A DNA stretch of 64,000 bases. It comes from Streptomyces cinnabarinus (GTDB lineage: Bacteria; Actinomycetota; Actinomycetes; Streptomycetales; Streptomycetaceae). Below, piece after piece: positions 44,801 to 52,862 of the stretch (its first letter is position 1; every line of letters begins with the position of its first letter). A program made the translations under genes and the position numbers. The notes beneath the pieces were generated by a model. The model did no database searches and had not been told where the DNA came from. It was given only the letters and a program-made list of their open reading frames with translations. The DNA is taken from contig NZ_CP114413.1 of assembly GCF_027270315.1 (NCBI RefSeq), forward strand, positions 3,224,001-3,288,000, read 5' to 3'.

Positions 44801-46037
44801 CGCGGACTCCGTCGATCTCGGCGATGCGGGCTAGGGTGCCGCGGGCGACGACCAAAGGGTCCTGGGCCTCGTCCAAGGCGTCGACCAGGACCGTGAAGGG
44901 CGTCTCGCGCTCCGACAGCAACGCCACCAACTGGTCCGCGTCCTCGACCGAGTCGTCCGCTGCGAGCTGCCGTACGACGTCTGTTGTCGTCGCGCCCGTC
45001 AAGTGCAGGACCGCGTCGAACACGTGCGGTGGGGGCAGGGTCTCCATACCCGGACCGTCCGTCATTCCGGCCCGTGCCAGCAGTGCGCTCAGCTCCGGGT
45101 TGGCCTGGACCACGACGTTTCCGAGAAGCGCGGACTTGCCCGAGCCCGCCTCGCCGGTGACGACCAGCATGCCCCGGGTCGCGGTGTGCAGCCACTCGGC
45201 GATTCGGGCGCCCTCCTCGCGGCGGCCCATGAAGTACCAGGCCAGTTCGCCCTGTTCGGCGCCTTGGGCCTTGGGGAGGAAGTGGCCGCGTTCGTCGGGG
45301 GTGAGGGTGGCCACGAAGTCGCGGAGTTCGGCGTAGACGTCGAGTGGTGCCGTCACCGGGCCGGTCAGGCGGCGCCGGGGCAGGGGCGGGGCCTGGTAGA
45401 GGCCGAGGTCCGCGACCATGCCGGAGTCGCCCAGCCGGTCCTGGACCCGGCCCACCAGGTCGCGCAGCTGGATCGCCTCGTCGTTGTCGCTGTACCCGGA
45501 GAGCGCGTCCGACAGGACTTGACGGAACTTGCCGAGGTATCCGGCGCCGTAGCCGCCGACCCCGATGACCGCGAGCCGGTCCAGGCCGCCCTCGTCGTAG
45601 AGCCGGGAGAGCAGGATCTCGACGAACCGTTTGGCTCCGCACGCCTCGATGACGACGAGTGCCCATGCCTCCTCGTCCAGGGAGCGGTGCCGCCATTCCT
45701 CGATCACGTACTCGGCGAAGGACGCGGGGTTGAGCGCGTTCACCGTCATCGGGTCGGGGGTGTCCTCGACGGCAAGCCATGCCTTGGGGCCGAGGGCCTG
45801 GCCGTGACCGGCCCAGTAGAGCATCGAGCTGCGCGGGGCGGGCGGGTGCGCCCAGGCTCTCAGGCGACCGCCCACCGAGGAGTAGTCGCGCGGTCCCGGT
45901 CCCCAGTGCTCCTCCTGTCCGCCGATCTCCTCGACCAGCTCGGCGACCCGGGCCGCCTGGTCGTCGGCGTCCAGGGCGGGGAACGTCTGCTGCCGGTATC
46001 TCCCGATCGGGACCGGTACGAAGCTGAAGTCACTCAT
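41724..46037 (-). CDS. Caspase-like / NACHT-STAND NTPase / WD40 protein
   Basis: The protein has 1437 residues. N-terminal caspase-like protease domain (residues ~1-215): His78 in YWAGHGQ and Cys133 in VIEACGA match the catalytic dyad of C14/clan CD peptidases. NACHT/STAND NTPase (~265-620): Walker A GEAGSGKS (295-302), Walker B LVDALDE (384-390), and FQEHYFAA as in NACHT proteins. A helical spacer leads to about twelve degenerate WD40-like repeats (~770-1360), with WDP endings in several. The tail (1370-1437) is Pro-rich. Such proteins sense a trigger, oligomerise and activate the protease, so defence or programmed death is likely. It overlaps the upstream lipase gene by 8 nt. Confidence 0.85.
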   Translation of the reverse strand: MSDFSFVPVPIGRYRQQTFPALDADDQAARVAELVEEIGGQEEHWGPGPRDYSSVGGRLRAWAHPPAPRSSMLYWAGHGQALGPKAWLAVEDTPDPMTVNALNPASFAEYVIEEWRHRSLDEEAWALVVIEACGAKRFVEILLSRLYDEGGLDRLAVIGVGGYGAGYLGKFRQVLSDALSGYSDNDEAIQLRDLVGRVQDRLGDSGMVADLGLYQAPPLPRRRLTGPVTAPLDVYAELRDFVATLTPDERGHFLPKAQGAEQGELAWYFMGRREEGARIAEWLHTATRGMLVVTGEAGSGKSALLGNVVVQANPELSALLARAGMTDGPGMETLPPPHVFDAVLHLTGATTTDVVRQLAADDSVEDADQLVALLSERETPFTVLVDALDEAQDPLVVARGTLARIAEIDGVRVLIGTRGSTKEGPDSPAGEDTDILDALGSPPERVTVERDSAAADEYVRRRLLAGFPEIDMAELDAVRREIEARERHFLYARLAVHELMARPELLRSANREQRGELLAHDYRALFAAAVSRLGDRDPAYAPLLEALALGQGRGLPRTDGVWQIAARTLDSAAIDEAAVDALLADAAPYIMLDAEHGQSVYRLAHRTFQEHYFAARAGELPDRHRLIARGLCESAEAAMPSPPHPYLVHHLPGHVAAADDWQLLVSRPRLLDCLAPGAVAVEAARPRPGRAPLPDAVSAIRAAHHRLSAAAPGERGALRAVAEAQFRGVLPDPAGWWSRGASWAPVWADFSRLRSPTTSVFALECEKVTALAALRWGDGRTVVALAEEAVWSRIHFWDPVSQSMVGAPLTCSGVMATVLAAVPFDQERDHLAVGGFGGVEIWDPRERSQTEAFRNKSMTAVGHLAGMRTSDGRVLVAYAASVGSGEIRVRDLKARRDKAFDVGNAIGAMVGLHGNGGSPRLVVAAQSRSFPLSSRPRAGRVPVRILVAPADGAGMAAIPATRDQVVLAPSSMGRRPLSLWDGRSGYSTELPVMVDLAFQGAFTVVEGPGGELLLISITGEDEKVTVFEMPRPAVPDRADASPHRRSASVCAIQVPGHGDAFAVCSAEDEFTFRDAATGDLIDRPEKVMSGVTGPPGGPLLFRSQEWTVWTQRDGRRSVPELSNYLYGAAPFLSSDGRLLIAHAERLDDGWGIVCSEAPRTGGGWKQDCRVDGKRLRSPSGIRVLRMRGGGALILAYVQEHTIVFDHDHPQHIWELSGVTTTFPKGAALVYLPEPALAVCDYRKVFLWDLASRTRLAVMAEGNTLIADMAAVHVGAGPGRVVLAVAHVDGSLRLWDPHRPDRPIAVLALDMAASAIASAGSKICLVNEEGALCIDVGGLAGAELTRPPHAPSAPHTVPADGCTAAPDPEELVEPSPHGEGPPVAHPRRPLPSPPDATPPPTTGAAPRHTPPDPGPSTPSGPCGPPPPAVPGTRGASSG

Positions 46038-47385
46038 CGGGGGCTACCGCCAACACCAGTTGGCTCACCGCCGAGAATCCGCCGGACTTGGCCTCGATCC
46101 GGTAGAGGCCTGGTCCGGGCAGGGGTACCTCGGCGTACAGGCTGCCGTCGTGCGGGGTCAGCCACGGGCGGGCGATCTCCAGGTTCGCGGCGAGGTCGAA
46201 GACCTTGCAGACCACCGCCGCCGGGTTGTCCACGAGGTCGACCTCAATGGGGCAGGGACGGCCCACCTCCACCATGTCCGGTACGTACAGGCCGAGTTCC
46301 GTGGCGCCCAGTGGTGGGCCGAGCGGGCGCTCGGTGAGGACCGAGCAGGCGTAGGCGATGGCCTCCTCGCTGCGGGCGATGGATCCGTGGTTCTGCGGGA
46401 GGTAGAAGGCCGGGCTGCCGGGCAGGGTGGCGGCGTCCCGGTAGACCGTGCCGTCGCCGCGCCGGTCGGCGCAGGTGCCGCCGTCCGGGACGTACTCCTG
46501 GACGTGCGCCGTACCGCCCGCCAGCGTCAGGCTCTGCGGGGTGCGCTGACCGACGCCGACCACCGCGCGCAACTGCGGCAGTGGGGCCGCCGCACGCAGC
46601 CGCTCCTGCCGGTCGAGCGACCGCTGGGCCAACTCCAGGTCCCCACCGAGGGATTCGACGTCGACGGCGGTCAACTGGCTGTACGCGCAGCAGCGTTCCT
46701 TGACGCACCGGTAGCCGGGGAGCAGCTCATGGAGCCCCGGGAGGGTACAGGCCAGCGCCCGCAGTCGGCGGCGGGGCAGCGGCAGGGGCGTTCCCCGTCC
46801 CGTGGCGAGCAGGCCGGCCGCCTGGACCGAACCGTAGAAGGGCGTGCCCAGCGTGATCAGCGTCCGCAGTTCACCCGCACCCCCGAGTTCCGTCACGAAG
46901 TAATGCGCGACCAGCCCGCCCATGGAATGGGCGACCAGCGTGAGTCGGGCGTCCCGACTGCCCTGCGGATGGGCTCGCCATGCCTGTAAGTGGGCCTCGG
47001 CGGCCTTGGCCAGCTCCGCCGCCGCGTGGGCGACGGAGAGCCGCCAGTCGTAGGCGAATTCCAGGACCGCGTCCGGGTGGGCCGCGTTGTTCCGCACGCC
47101 CCGGAGCAGTTCGCGGTACGGCTCGAAGCCGCGCAGTACCGGGGCGAAGGCGGGGAAGCGCAGCATGCGGGTCGCCCGGATCCGGCCCGTGCGGCCCGCA
47201 CGCTCGTCCTCGGTGACGTGCAGCTTGGCGAGCGCGTCGCCCGTCGTCCACGCGCTGCCGTACCAGCGCGGATCCGAGACGCCCCACAGGACCCGTCCGG
47301 TCGCGCTCTCGATCAGTTCGCTGCCCATGATCCCGGGCAGTACCACCACCGCGTCGCGGTGTCCTGCCGCCGGTGAAATCGCCAC
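46030..47385 (-). CDS. LCAT/PGAP1-type alpha/beta-hydrolase (lipase-like)
   Basis: The protein has 451 residues from a GTG at 47385 after GGGGGAG. The signature is PGIMGSEL (residues 17-24), and the nucleophile Ser154 lies in LVAHSMGGLVA. Acid and His candidates are in DGTVYRD and LPQNHGSI. The C-terminal ~100 residues look like an Ig-like domain. No signal peptide is visible, so it is probably cytoplasmic and may act on membrane lipids. Codon 133 is TTA (46987-46989), so bldA control is expected. ATGAGTGA couples it to the caspase-STAND gene. Confidence 0.88.
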   Translation of the reverse strand: MAISPAAGHRDAVVVLPGIMGSELIESATGRVLWGVSDPRWYGSAWTTGDALAKLHVTEDERAGRTGRIRATRMLRFPAFAPVLRGFEPYRELLRGVRNNAAHPDAVLEFAYDWRLSVAHAAAELAKAAEAHLQAWRAHPQGSRDARLTLVAHSMGGLVAHYFVTELGGAGELRTLITLGTPFYGSVQAAGLLATGRGTPLPLPRRRLRALACTLPGLHELLPGYRCVKERCCAYSQLTAVDVESLGGDLELAQRSLDRQERLRAAAPLPQLRAVVGVGQRTPQSLTLAGGTAHVQEYVPDGGTCADRRGDGTVYRDAATLPGSPAFYLPQNHGSIARSEEAIAYACSVLTERPLGPPLGATELGLYVPDMVEVGRPCPIEVDLVDNPAAVVCKVFDLAANLEIARPWLTPHDGSLYAEVPLPGPGLYRIEAKSGGFSAVSQLVLAVAPDE

Positions 47386-47451
47386 CGCGTGCTCCCCCGG
47401 AAGTCGCGCTTCACATGAGCAGCAGGATAGCCAGCGGGGCGGGTCGGGGCC

Positions 47452-48594
47452 CTACTCGCCGCAGAACTCCGCCTCCAGCACCGCGTCGCTGTCCCCCGCC
47501 CAGTCACCGTTGAAGTTGAAGGACAGGGAGTGGCGGCCGTCCGCCGTGGTGACCGCCTCCGAGGTGGAGCCGTGGATGCCGCCGCCGTGACCCCAGACGG
47601 TGGTGCCGCAGGTGAGTTTGCGTTCGATCAGGCCCAGGCCGTAGCCCGCGTTCGGGATCTCGTCGACCTTGACCGTGGTCTTCATCTCCTTGAGCTGCTC
47701 GGCGGGGAGCAGCCGGCCCTTCAGCAGCGCGCTGTAGAAGCGGTTCAAGTCGGAGGAACTGGCGACCATTTCGCCTGCCGCGCCGGCCAGGCTCGGGTTC
47801 AGCTCGGTTACGTCGTACGTGGGGCCCGTCGTCGACTCGGCCAGCTTCGAGTAGCCGCGGCTGCTGGGCTGCGGGAGGGTGAACCGGGTACCGGGGACCG
47901 ACGTCGCGCGCATGTTGAGCGGGGTGAGGATGCGGGCTCGGATTTCATCGCCGTACGCGTTGCCCGTGGCCTTCTCGATCACCAGGCCCGCGAGCAGGTA
48001 GTTGGTGTTGGAGTAGTGCCAGTCCGTACCGGGCTCGAAGTGCGGCTTGTTGGTCATGGCCAGCGCGATCAGTTCCTCGGGCGTCTTCGTGTCGTAGCGG
48101 TTCTGGAAGAAGCCGTCCTTGGTGAAGTACGCCTCTCCGAACGACTTGTCCTCGGTGACGTTGAAGATCCCGCTGGTGTGGTTGAGGAGTTGGCGCAGGG
48201 TGATCTCGCGGCCGTCGTGGCCGTTGCCCTCCACCGTGCCCGGCAGCCACTTGTCGACCTTGTCGTCCAGGGACAGCCGTCCCTCCGCCTCCAGTTGGAG
48301 CAGCACGGTCGCTACGAAGGTCTTGGTGATGCTGCCTACGCGGTAACGGTCTTCCGTCGATCGCTTCTTGCCCGTCCTGAGGTTGCCGACGCCCTCCGTC
48401 GCGGACCAGGTGTGGCTGTTCGTCCGCGCGGTGGCTGTCACTCCGGGTACGCCGTCCTTGACGGCCGCCTTCATCGCGTCGCGGGTGGCGGAGTGGCCAC
48501 CGGACTGCGCCATCGCCGGGCCCACCAGAGCCGCCGAGAGCGCTACGGCCGTGGCAGCGACCAGCATCGTCCGAACTCGTACTCGCGTGGTCAT
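47452..48594 (-). CDS. Secreted serine hydrolase (beta-lactamase / D,D-peptidase class C)
   Basis: The protein has 380 residues from an ATG at 48594 preceded by AGGGGGA. A signal peptide of about 30 residues ends at PAMAQS. Motifs SITK (Ser88), YSN and HGG match the SxxK, YxN and KTG-equivalent boxes of the serine beta-lactamase/D,D-carboxypeptidase fold. It is probably a peptidoglycan-related or esterase-like enzyme. It is 66 bp upstream of the lipase gene on the same strand, so it may be co-transcribed with it. Confidence 0.9.
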   Translation of the reverse strand: MTTRVRVRTMLVAATAVALSAALVGPAMAQSGGHSATRDAMKAAVKDGVPGVTATARTNSHTWSATEGVGNLRTGKKRSTEDRYRVGSITKTFVATVLLQLEAEGRLSLDDKVDKWLPGTVEGNGHDGREITLRQLLNHTSGIFNVTEDKSFGEAYFTKDGFFQNRYDTKTPEELIALAMTNKPHFEPGTDWHYSNTNYLLAGLVIEKATGNAYGDEIRARILTPLNMRATSVPGTRFTLPQPSSRGYSKLAESTTGPTYDVTELNPSLAGAAGEMVASSSDLNRFYSALLKGRLLPAEQLKEMKTTVKVDEIPNAGYGLGLIERKLTCGTTVWGHGGGIHGSTSEAVTTADGRHSLSFNFNGDWAGDSDAVLEAEFCGE

Positions 48595-48610
48595 GTCTTC
48601 CCCCTTCAAG

Positions 48611-48637
48611 GGCCCGACGCCTCGAATGCGTCGGGCC
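48611..48637 (-). terminator. Hairpin after metallophosphoesterase gene
   Basis: GGCCCGACGC pairs perfectly over 10 bp with GCGTCGGGCC around a 7-nt loop. It is past the phosphoesterase stop (48702) and just before the ribosome-binding site of the serine hydrolase. Confidence 0.6.
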
Positions 48638-48701
48638 GGTCGGGAAGGCAGACCTGTGGCGATTCGGGATGGTTGAGCAATGTAGCCCGGTTGAGTGACT
48701 T

Positions 48702-50480
48702 TCAGCCCTTCTTCAGCACCAGTTCGGTGTTGCGGTCCGCGAGGGATCCGGCGAGGTCGGTCCGGGCGCCGGGGGCGTTGAAGGACAGCTCGCGGTAGAG
48801 GGCGGCGAGGCCGGTCTGGGAGAGGTCGGTGAAGTCGGTGCGGTGCGGGGCGGCGGCCTCCACGCAGGTGGTGAACAGGGAGATCGTGCCGTCCTTGTTG
48901 TCCACCAGCTCGATGACCCGGGCGAGCTGGGGGTAGTCGACGTGCGAGGCGGTGGAGATCTCCCAGAAGGAGCGGCCGTCGGGCGCCGAGTGCGGGGTGA
49001 TGGCGTTGCGGTGGATGTGGCCGTTCACCCAGGCCAGGACGTTGGGGTGGCTGCCGAGGAGGGCGAGGACCTCCTGGCCGTTGTGGCGTCGCTCGGTCGG
49101 CCGGGCCGGGTCGGGGCGCGTGTTGTCCATCGTCTCGCTGGTGTGGTGGCTGAAGACGATGGCGTACGAGTCCTTGTTGTCCCGCAGCGTCTTGTCCAGC
49201 CAGCGCAACTGGGCGCTGCCGATGGACCCTTCGTAGTGGCCGCCCGCGTCGGTGGTGTCCATGCTGATGCCGATGACGTCGTCGGCGATGCGGAAGCTGT
49301 AGTACTGGGTGCCCGCGTCGAGGTTCGCCGAGGAGTAGCCGTGTCCGACCGGGCCGACGCCCCGGTGGGCCGGGTCGAGGTGGGCCTTGAGGTACTCGGT
49401 CGGGGTGTACGGGGCACGCCGCTCGTCGGCGGTGACCGAGCGCATGTCGCGGGCGTGGGCCTTGAGCACCTCGCGGAGCAGGGCGCCCTGGGGGTCCTTG
49501 GCCTTCTTCAGGGCGTCCTGGAGCTTCTTGGCCTCGGCCGCGGGCAGGCTCATCAGCTTCTTGCCGCCCACGGCGTAGTCGGTGAGGTAGGTGTCGCCGT
49601 GCGAGGCGTAGCAGCCGAGCGGCAGGGAGTCGTGGTTGCCGACGGTGGAGTACCAGGGGATGGTCAGGCCGGGGCTGTTCAGCTCCCGCACGGCCGCCGC
49701 GAGGAAGCCCTCCAGGTAGGGGAAGCCGAGCTGCTTGTCGTGGTCGCGGACGGCCGAGTCGGGCTGCCAGTACTGCTTCAGACCGCTGTTGAGGACGCCC
49801 TCGTAGTGCCGCGGGTCACCGGAGTCGGGGGTGATCCGGCCGCCGCTCATGACGGTGAGGAACCACTCCAGCTCGGTGCGGGCGTTGTTGTCGGTGTTGT
49901 CGCCGGTGGTCATGGCGAACTGGAGCGGGGCGCCGGTGACGGGGGCGCCCCGCAGCGCGTTGACCCGCTCGATCAGCGAGACGGCGCCGTGCACGGTGAG
50001 CGCCTCGTGCGGGCGCCAGGCGTGCACGTCGGTGGAGCGCAGGTACTCCAGGCGCATCGGGTGCTGGGCGTCGATGATGTGCAGGTCGGTGAGCTGGACG
50101 AACGCGGCGAGCGTCGTACGGCGGTCCGCGCGGCCCGACTTGGGCGCGGCCAGCTCGCCGCGCACCGTGCGGCGCCAGCCGGGCCCGTCGCCGAGCCGGC
50201 GGAAGCCGGAGGTGCCCCGGGGCGCGGAGACGCCCGCGAGGGTGGTGCCGCGGGTGTAGGGGCGCAGCGGCAGGAAGGGCGCCCGGCGCGAAGAGGCGAC
50301 GGGCGCCTCCCCGGAGGCGGCGGCCGCCGGGGTGCCGGTGGTCGTGGTGGCGGCCTGGCTGTCGGTGGGCCGCAGGGCGTAGCCGACACCGGCGGAGAGG
50401 GACACCGCACCGGCGGCGGCGAGGACGGTACGGCGGTGGACGCCCAGCGCGGAGCTGGCGACAGAGCGTATGCGCGACAT
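48702..50480 (-). CDS. Tat-secreted metallophosphoesterase (TIGR03767-like)
   Basis: The protein has 592 residues from an ATG at 50480. The Tat signal is HRRTVLAAAGAVSLSAGV (about residues 15-32). Calcineurin-type motifs are QLTDLHIID, TTGDNTDNN, TVGNHDS, FSHHTSE and NGHIHRN. The family is known in actinobacteria but its substrate is unclear. An ORF extension to 50600 lacks support. The gene is monocistronic with a hairpin after it. Confidence 0.9.
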   Translation of the reverse strand: MSRIRSVASSALGVHRRTVLAAAGAVSLSAGVGYALRPTDSQAATTTTGTPAAAASGEAPVASSRRAPFLPLRPYTRGTTLAGVSAPRGTSGFRRLGDGPGWRRTVRGELAAPKSGRADRRTTLAAFVQLTDLHIIDAQHPMRLEYLRSTDVHAWRPHEALTVHGAVSLIERVNALRGAPVTGAPLQFAMTTGDNTDNNARTELEWFLTVMSGGRITPDSGDPRHYEGVLNSGLKQYWQPDSAVRDHDKQLGFPYLEGFLAAAVRELNSPGLTIPWYSTVGNHDSLPLGCYASHGDTYLTDYAVGGKKLMSLPAAEAKKLQDALKKAKDPQGALLREVLKAHARDMRSVTADERRAPYTPTEYLKAHLDPAHRGVGPVGHGYSSANLDAGTQYYSFRIADDVIGISMDTTDAGGHYEGSIGSAQLRWLDKTLRDNKDSYAIVFSHHTSETMDNTRPDPARPTERRHNGQEVLALLGSHPNVLAWVNGHIHRNAITPHSAPDGRSFWEISTASHVDYPQLARVIELVDNKDGTISLFTTCVEAAAPHRTDFTDLSQTGLAALYRELSFNAPGARTDLAGSLADRNTELVLKKG

Positions 50481-50728
50481 GGCGCGGTCTCCCCGAGTGC
50501 GTGACGCGTCGGCAGTGGTCGCGGGCGTCGCTGTCGCGAACAACCCGCTCGCTCTGGATCGTTGGCACCGGGAATGACCTGCGCGTGAACGAGGCGGCAA
50601 CGCGCAGCGCCGATCACCGTACGTGGATCTTGGGCTACCCTGCGCGCCCCCAGCCGCTCCTCGGACGGCCGGGGCGCGGTTACTCCGTGTTCATCTTCGC
50701 GGGTATCCGGCGGGTACTCGGGGGGATT

Positions 50729-51607
50729 TCAGGGGTGCTCCGGGTTCGCGGGCGAGTACTCCGGCGGGGACCAGCGCAGGGGTACGGCGGCCGGAATCTC
50801 GATCGCCTCGAACAGGGTGAACCGGACTCGGCGTTCGGGTGCGAACTCGACCCGGGCCTCGCCGGTGAGGTGCAGGGCCGTGCCCGAGGTCCAGTCCAGG
50901 AAGAGCAGTCCGGCGCGCGGGTCGGCGGCGAGGTTGCCGAGGCTGAGGAACATGGCGTTGCCCGGGTAGTCGCGCCAGCTCAGTTCGCGCGGTGAGTCGA
51001 CGCGCACGAAGCCGGGGTTGCCGCCGCGATGGCTGGCGTCGGCACCGCCCGCGTGGACGCTGGCCAGGAAGAAGGTGTCCGCCGCGGCGACGAAGGCGGC
51101 CTGTCCCTCGGTCAGCTCGCCGCTCCGGCGGGGCTCGCCCGGAGCCCGGTCGGACAGGATCTCGTACGTCTGTCTGCGCTGGAGGTACTTCGGGCAGTTG
51201 GCGAAGACGCGGTCCGCCTCGATGGCGAGCCCGTTCGGGGTGGGCCGGGCGTGGCCGTTCAGCCGCATCCGGCGCCGGGTGCGCGGGTCGAGGGCGATGG
51301 TGCCGACCGGGGTGCCCCCGGTGGCGAGCGCCGCCGCGAGAGGGGCGGCCGGGGAGCCCCCTCCCGCGACGGAGATCTGCCGGGGTCCGGTGGCCCGCAC
51401 GAACCCCGGCTCCCCCGCCAGCGGCGCCGCCCACACCCCGCCCGTCGCCGGGTCGGCGGCGCCGATCACCAGCAGCGGCTGGAGTTCGAGGAAGGCGGCG
51501 GCCACCGGCTTGATGCCCTCCCCGACGGACCGGCCGACATGGGCGGCGAGGTCCCGCACGCCGAGCCGGTCCTGCACGGCGAGCGAGCCCTCGTGGTAGA
51601 CACCCAT
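50729..51607 (-). CDS. Pyridoxamine 5'-phosphate oxidase-family protein
   Basis: The protein has 292 residues. It has two split-barrel flavin-binding-like regions: PVAAAFLELQPLLVIGAAD and FFLASVHAGGADASHRGGNPGFVRV. GNAMFLSLGNLAADPRAGLLFLD is typical of the family. These proteins bind FMN or F420 and reduce small molecules; the substrate is unknown. It begins 2 bp after the VOC gene, so the two form an operon. Confidence 0.85.
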   Translation of the reverse strand: MGVYHEGSLAVQDRLGVRDLAAHVGRSVGEGIKPVAAAFLELQPLLVIGAADPATGGVWAAPLAGEPGFVRATGPRQISVAGGGSPAAPLAAALATGGTPVGTIALDPRTRRRMRLNGHARPTPNGLAIEADRVFANCPKYLQRRQTYEILSDRAPGEPRRSGELTEGQAAFVAAADTFFLASVHAGGADASHRGGNPGFVRVDSPRELSWRDYPGNAMFLSLGNLAADPRAGLLFLDWTSGTALHLTGEARVEFAPERRVRFTLFEAIEIPAAVPLRWSPPEYSPANPEHP

Positions 51608-51609
51608 GG

Positions 51610-52053
51610 CTAGAAGAACCCGCAGGTGGGCGCCGACTCATGGGGCGCCGGAGCGCCCTCCGCGCCGCTCGGCACCGAGATCTCCAGCCGGGTGCCGTCG
51701 GGGTCGAAGAAGAAGATGCCGCCGGACCCGGCGCCTTCGGCATGGGCCACGACGCCGTCGTAGGCGAACTCCACGCCGTACTCGCGCAGGGCCGTCTCAT
51801 AGGCGCGGACCCGCTCGACGGAGTCCGCCTGGAAGGCGAGGTGGTGCAGGCCGGCCCGGCTCTCGTCGTAGGGCGCCGCCGCCTGCTGCCAGAGCGTGAG
51901 GACGAGGGTGTCGCCGTCCCCCAGGAACGCGTATCGCCGGTCCTCCTCCTTGCCCTCGGCGAGCAGGGCGAAGCCGAGGACGTCCCGGTAGAAGGCGAGG
52001 GAGCGGTCGAGATCGGTGACGTTCAGGCCGAGGTGGCCGGTGCGCAGGGTCAT
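51610..52053 (-). CDS. VOC-superfamily (glyoxalase/bleomycin-resistance-like) protein
   Basis: The protein has 147 residues from an ATG at 52053 with GGAGGG upstream. HLGLNVTDLDRSLAFYRDVLGF and GLHHLAFQADS are the two VOC modules with metal-ligand His and Glu (IFFFDPDGTRLEI). Such enzymes are dioxygenases, isomerases or drug-binding proteins; none is indicated here. The gene is divergent from a CGNR regulator and has an excellent promoter with an overlapping inverted repeat. Confidence 0.88.
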   Translation of the reverse strand: MTLRTGHLGLNVTDLDRSLAFYRDVLGFALLAEGKEEDRRYAFLGDGDTLVLTLWQQAAAPYDESRAGLHHLAFQADSVERVRAYETALREYGVEFAYDGVVAHAEGAGSGGIFFFDPDGTRLEISVPSGAEGAPAPHESAPTCGFF

Positions 52054-52072
52054 GGGTTTTCCCTCCACTGGT

Positions 52073-52145
52073 TCTAACCTGTGTAAGTGAGATTAGTGGT
52101 TAGATTCAAAGGGTGTCAACCAGTCACCTACTCTTGACCGGTTAG
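52073..52145. promoter_or_regulatory. VOC promoter with overlapping operator-like repeats
   Basis: On the minus strand TTGACA (complement 52114-52119) and TAATCT (complement 52090-52095) are 18 bp apart. The inverted repeat TCTAACC (52073-52079) / GGTTAGA (52098-52104) spans this -10 box, and a third half-site GGTTAG lies at 52140-52145. This layout suits repression, probably by the divergent CGNR protein. Confidence 0.6.
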
Positions 52146-52162
52146 CACGAAGGGAGCCCCCC

Positions 52163-52696
52163 ATGTCCGACCCCCGCCCGCACCTCGGCGAGCCGCTCGC
52201 ACTGGACCTGCTGAACACACGGTGGATGCGGGACGGGACCCTTCAGGACCTGCTGACGGACACCGAGGGGCTCGCGATCTGGCTCGCCTCGAACGGCCTG
52301 GACGGCACCTTCTCCGCCGACGCCACGACCCTGCGCCACCTGGTCCAGGCCCGCGACGCGATCAAGGCCGCCGTCGACGGGTCACCGCGGGACGCGGCGC
52401 CGCTCGTCGACGCGGTCCTCACGCACGGCCGTATCCGGGCCACGCTCACCGCGGACGGACCCGGCGAACTGCCCGAGTTCCACTCCCCCGCCTGGGGCCC
52501 GGCCTGGCTCGCCGCCCGCGACTACCTCCGGCTGCTCGCCGACGCGCCGGACCGGATCCGCGCCTGCGCCCACGAGGCCTGCGTCCTGTACTTCCTCGAC
52601 ACCTCGCGCAACGGCACCCGCCGCTGGCACTCCATGGCGACCTGCGGCAACCGCGCCAAGGCCTCCCGGCATTACGCCCGGACCAAGGAGGACTGA
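52163..52696 (+). CDS. CGNR zinc-finger / ABATE-domain regulator
   Basis: The protein has 177 residues. The N-terminal ABATE-like stress domain begins LGEPLALDLLNTRWM. The C-terminal CGNR finger has CAHEACVLYFLDTSRNGTRRWHSMATCGNRAKASRHYAR-type spacing (two Cys pairs: CAHEAC and the CGNR Cys). It is a probable DNA-binding repressor of the divergent VOC-PPOX pair and of itself. The start ATG is at 52163. Confidence 0.9.
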   Translation: MSDPRPHLGEPLALDLLNTRWMRDGTLQDLLTDTEGLAIWLASNGLDGTFSADATTLRHLVQARDAIKAAVDGSPRDAAPLVDAVLTHGRIRATLTADGPGELPEFHSPAWGPAWLAARDYLRLLADAPDRIRACAHEACVLYFLDTSRNGTRRWHSMATCGNRAKASRHYARTKED

Positions 52697-52862
52697 CACC
52701 CCTCGGGCGACTTGCACCTTTACCGGTGATCACGCCCGGAAAGGGATAGCGGGTTTTCCCCATCCCTGAATCTCGATTGGGTCAACTCTCCCCAAACATC
52801 CTTGCCTTGGGTAAAGCTGAGCGATCGCTTCACGCTCGTTCCTTTACCTACAAGGGATGCCG

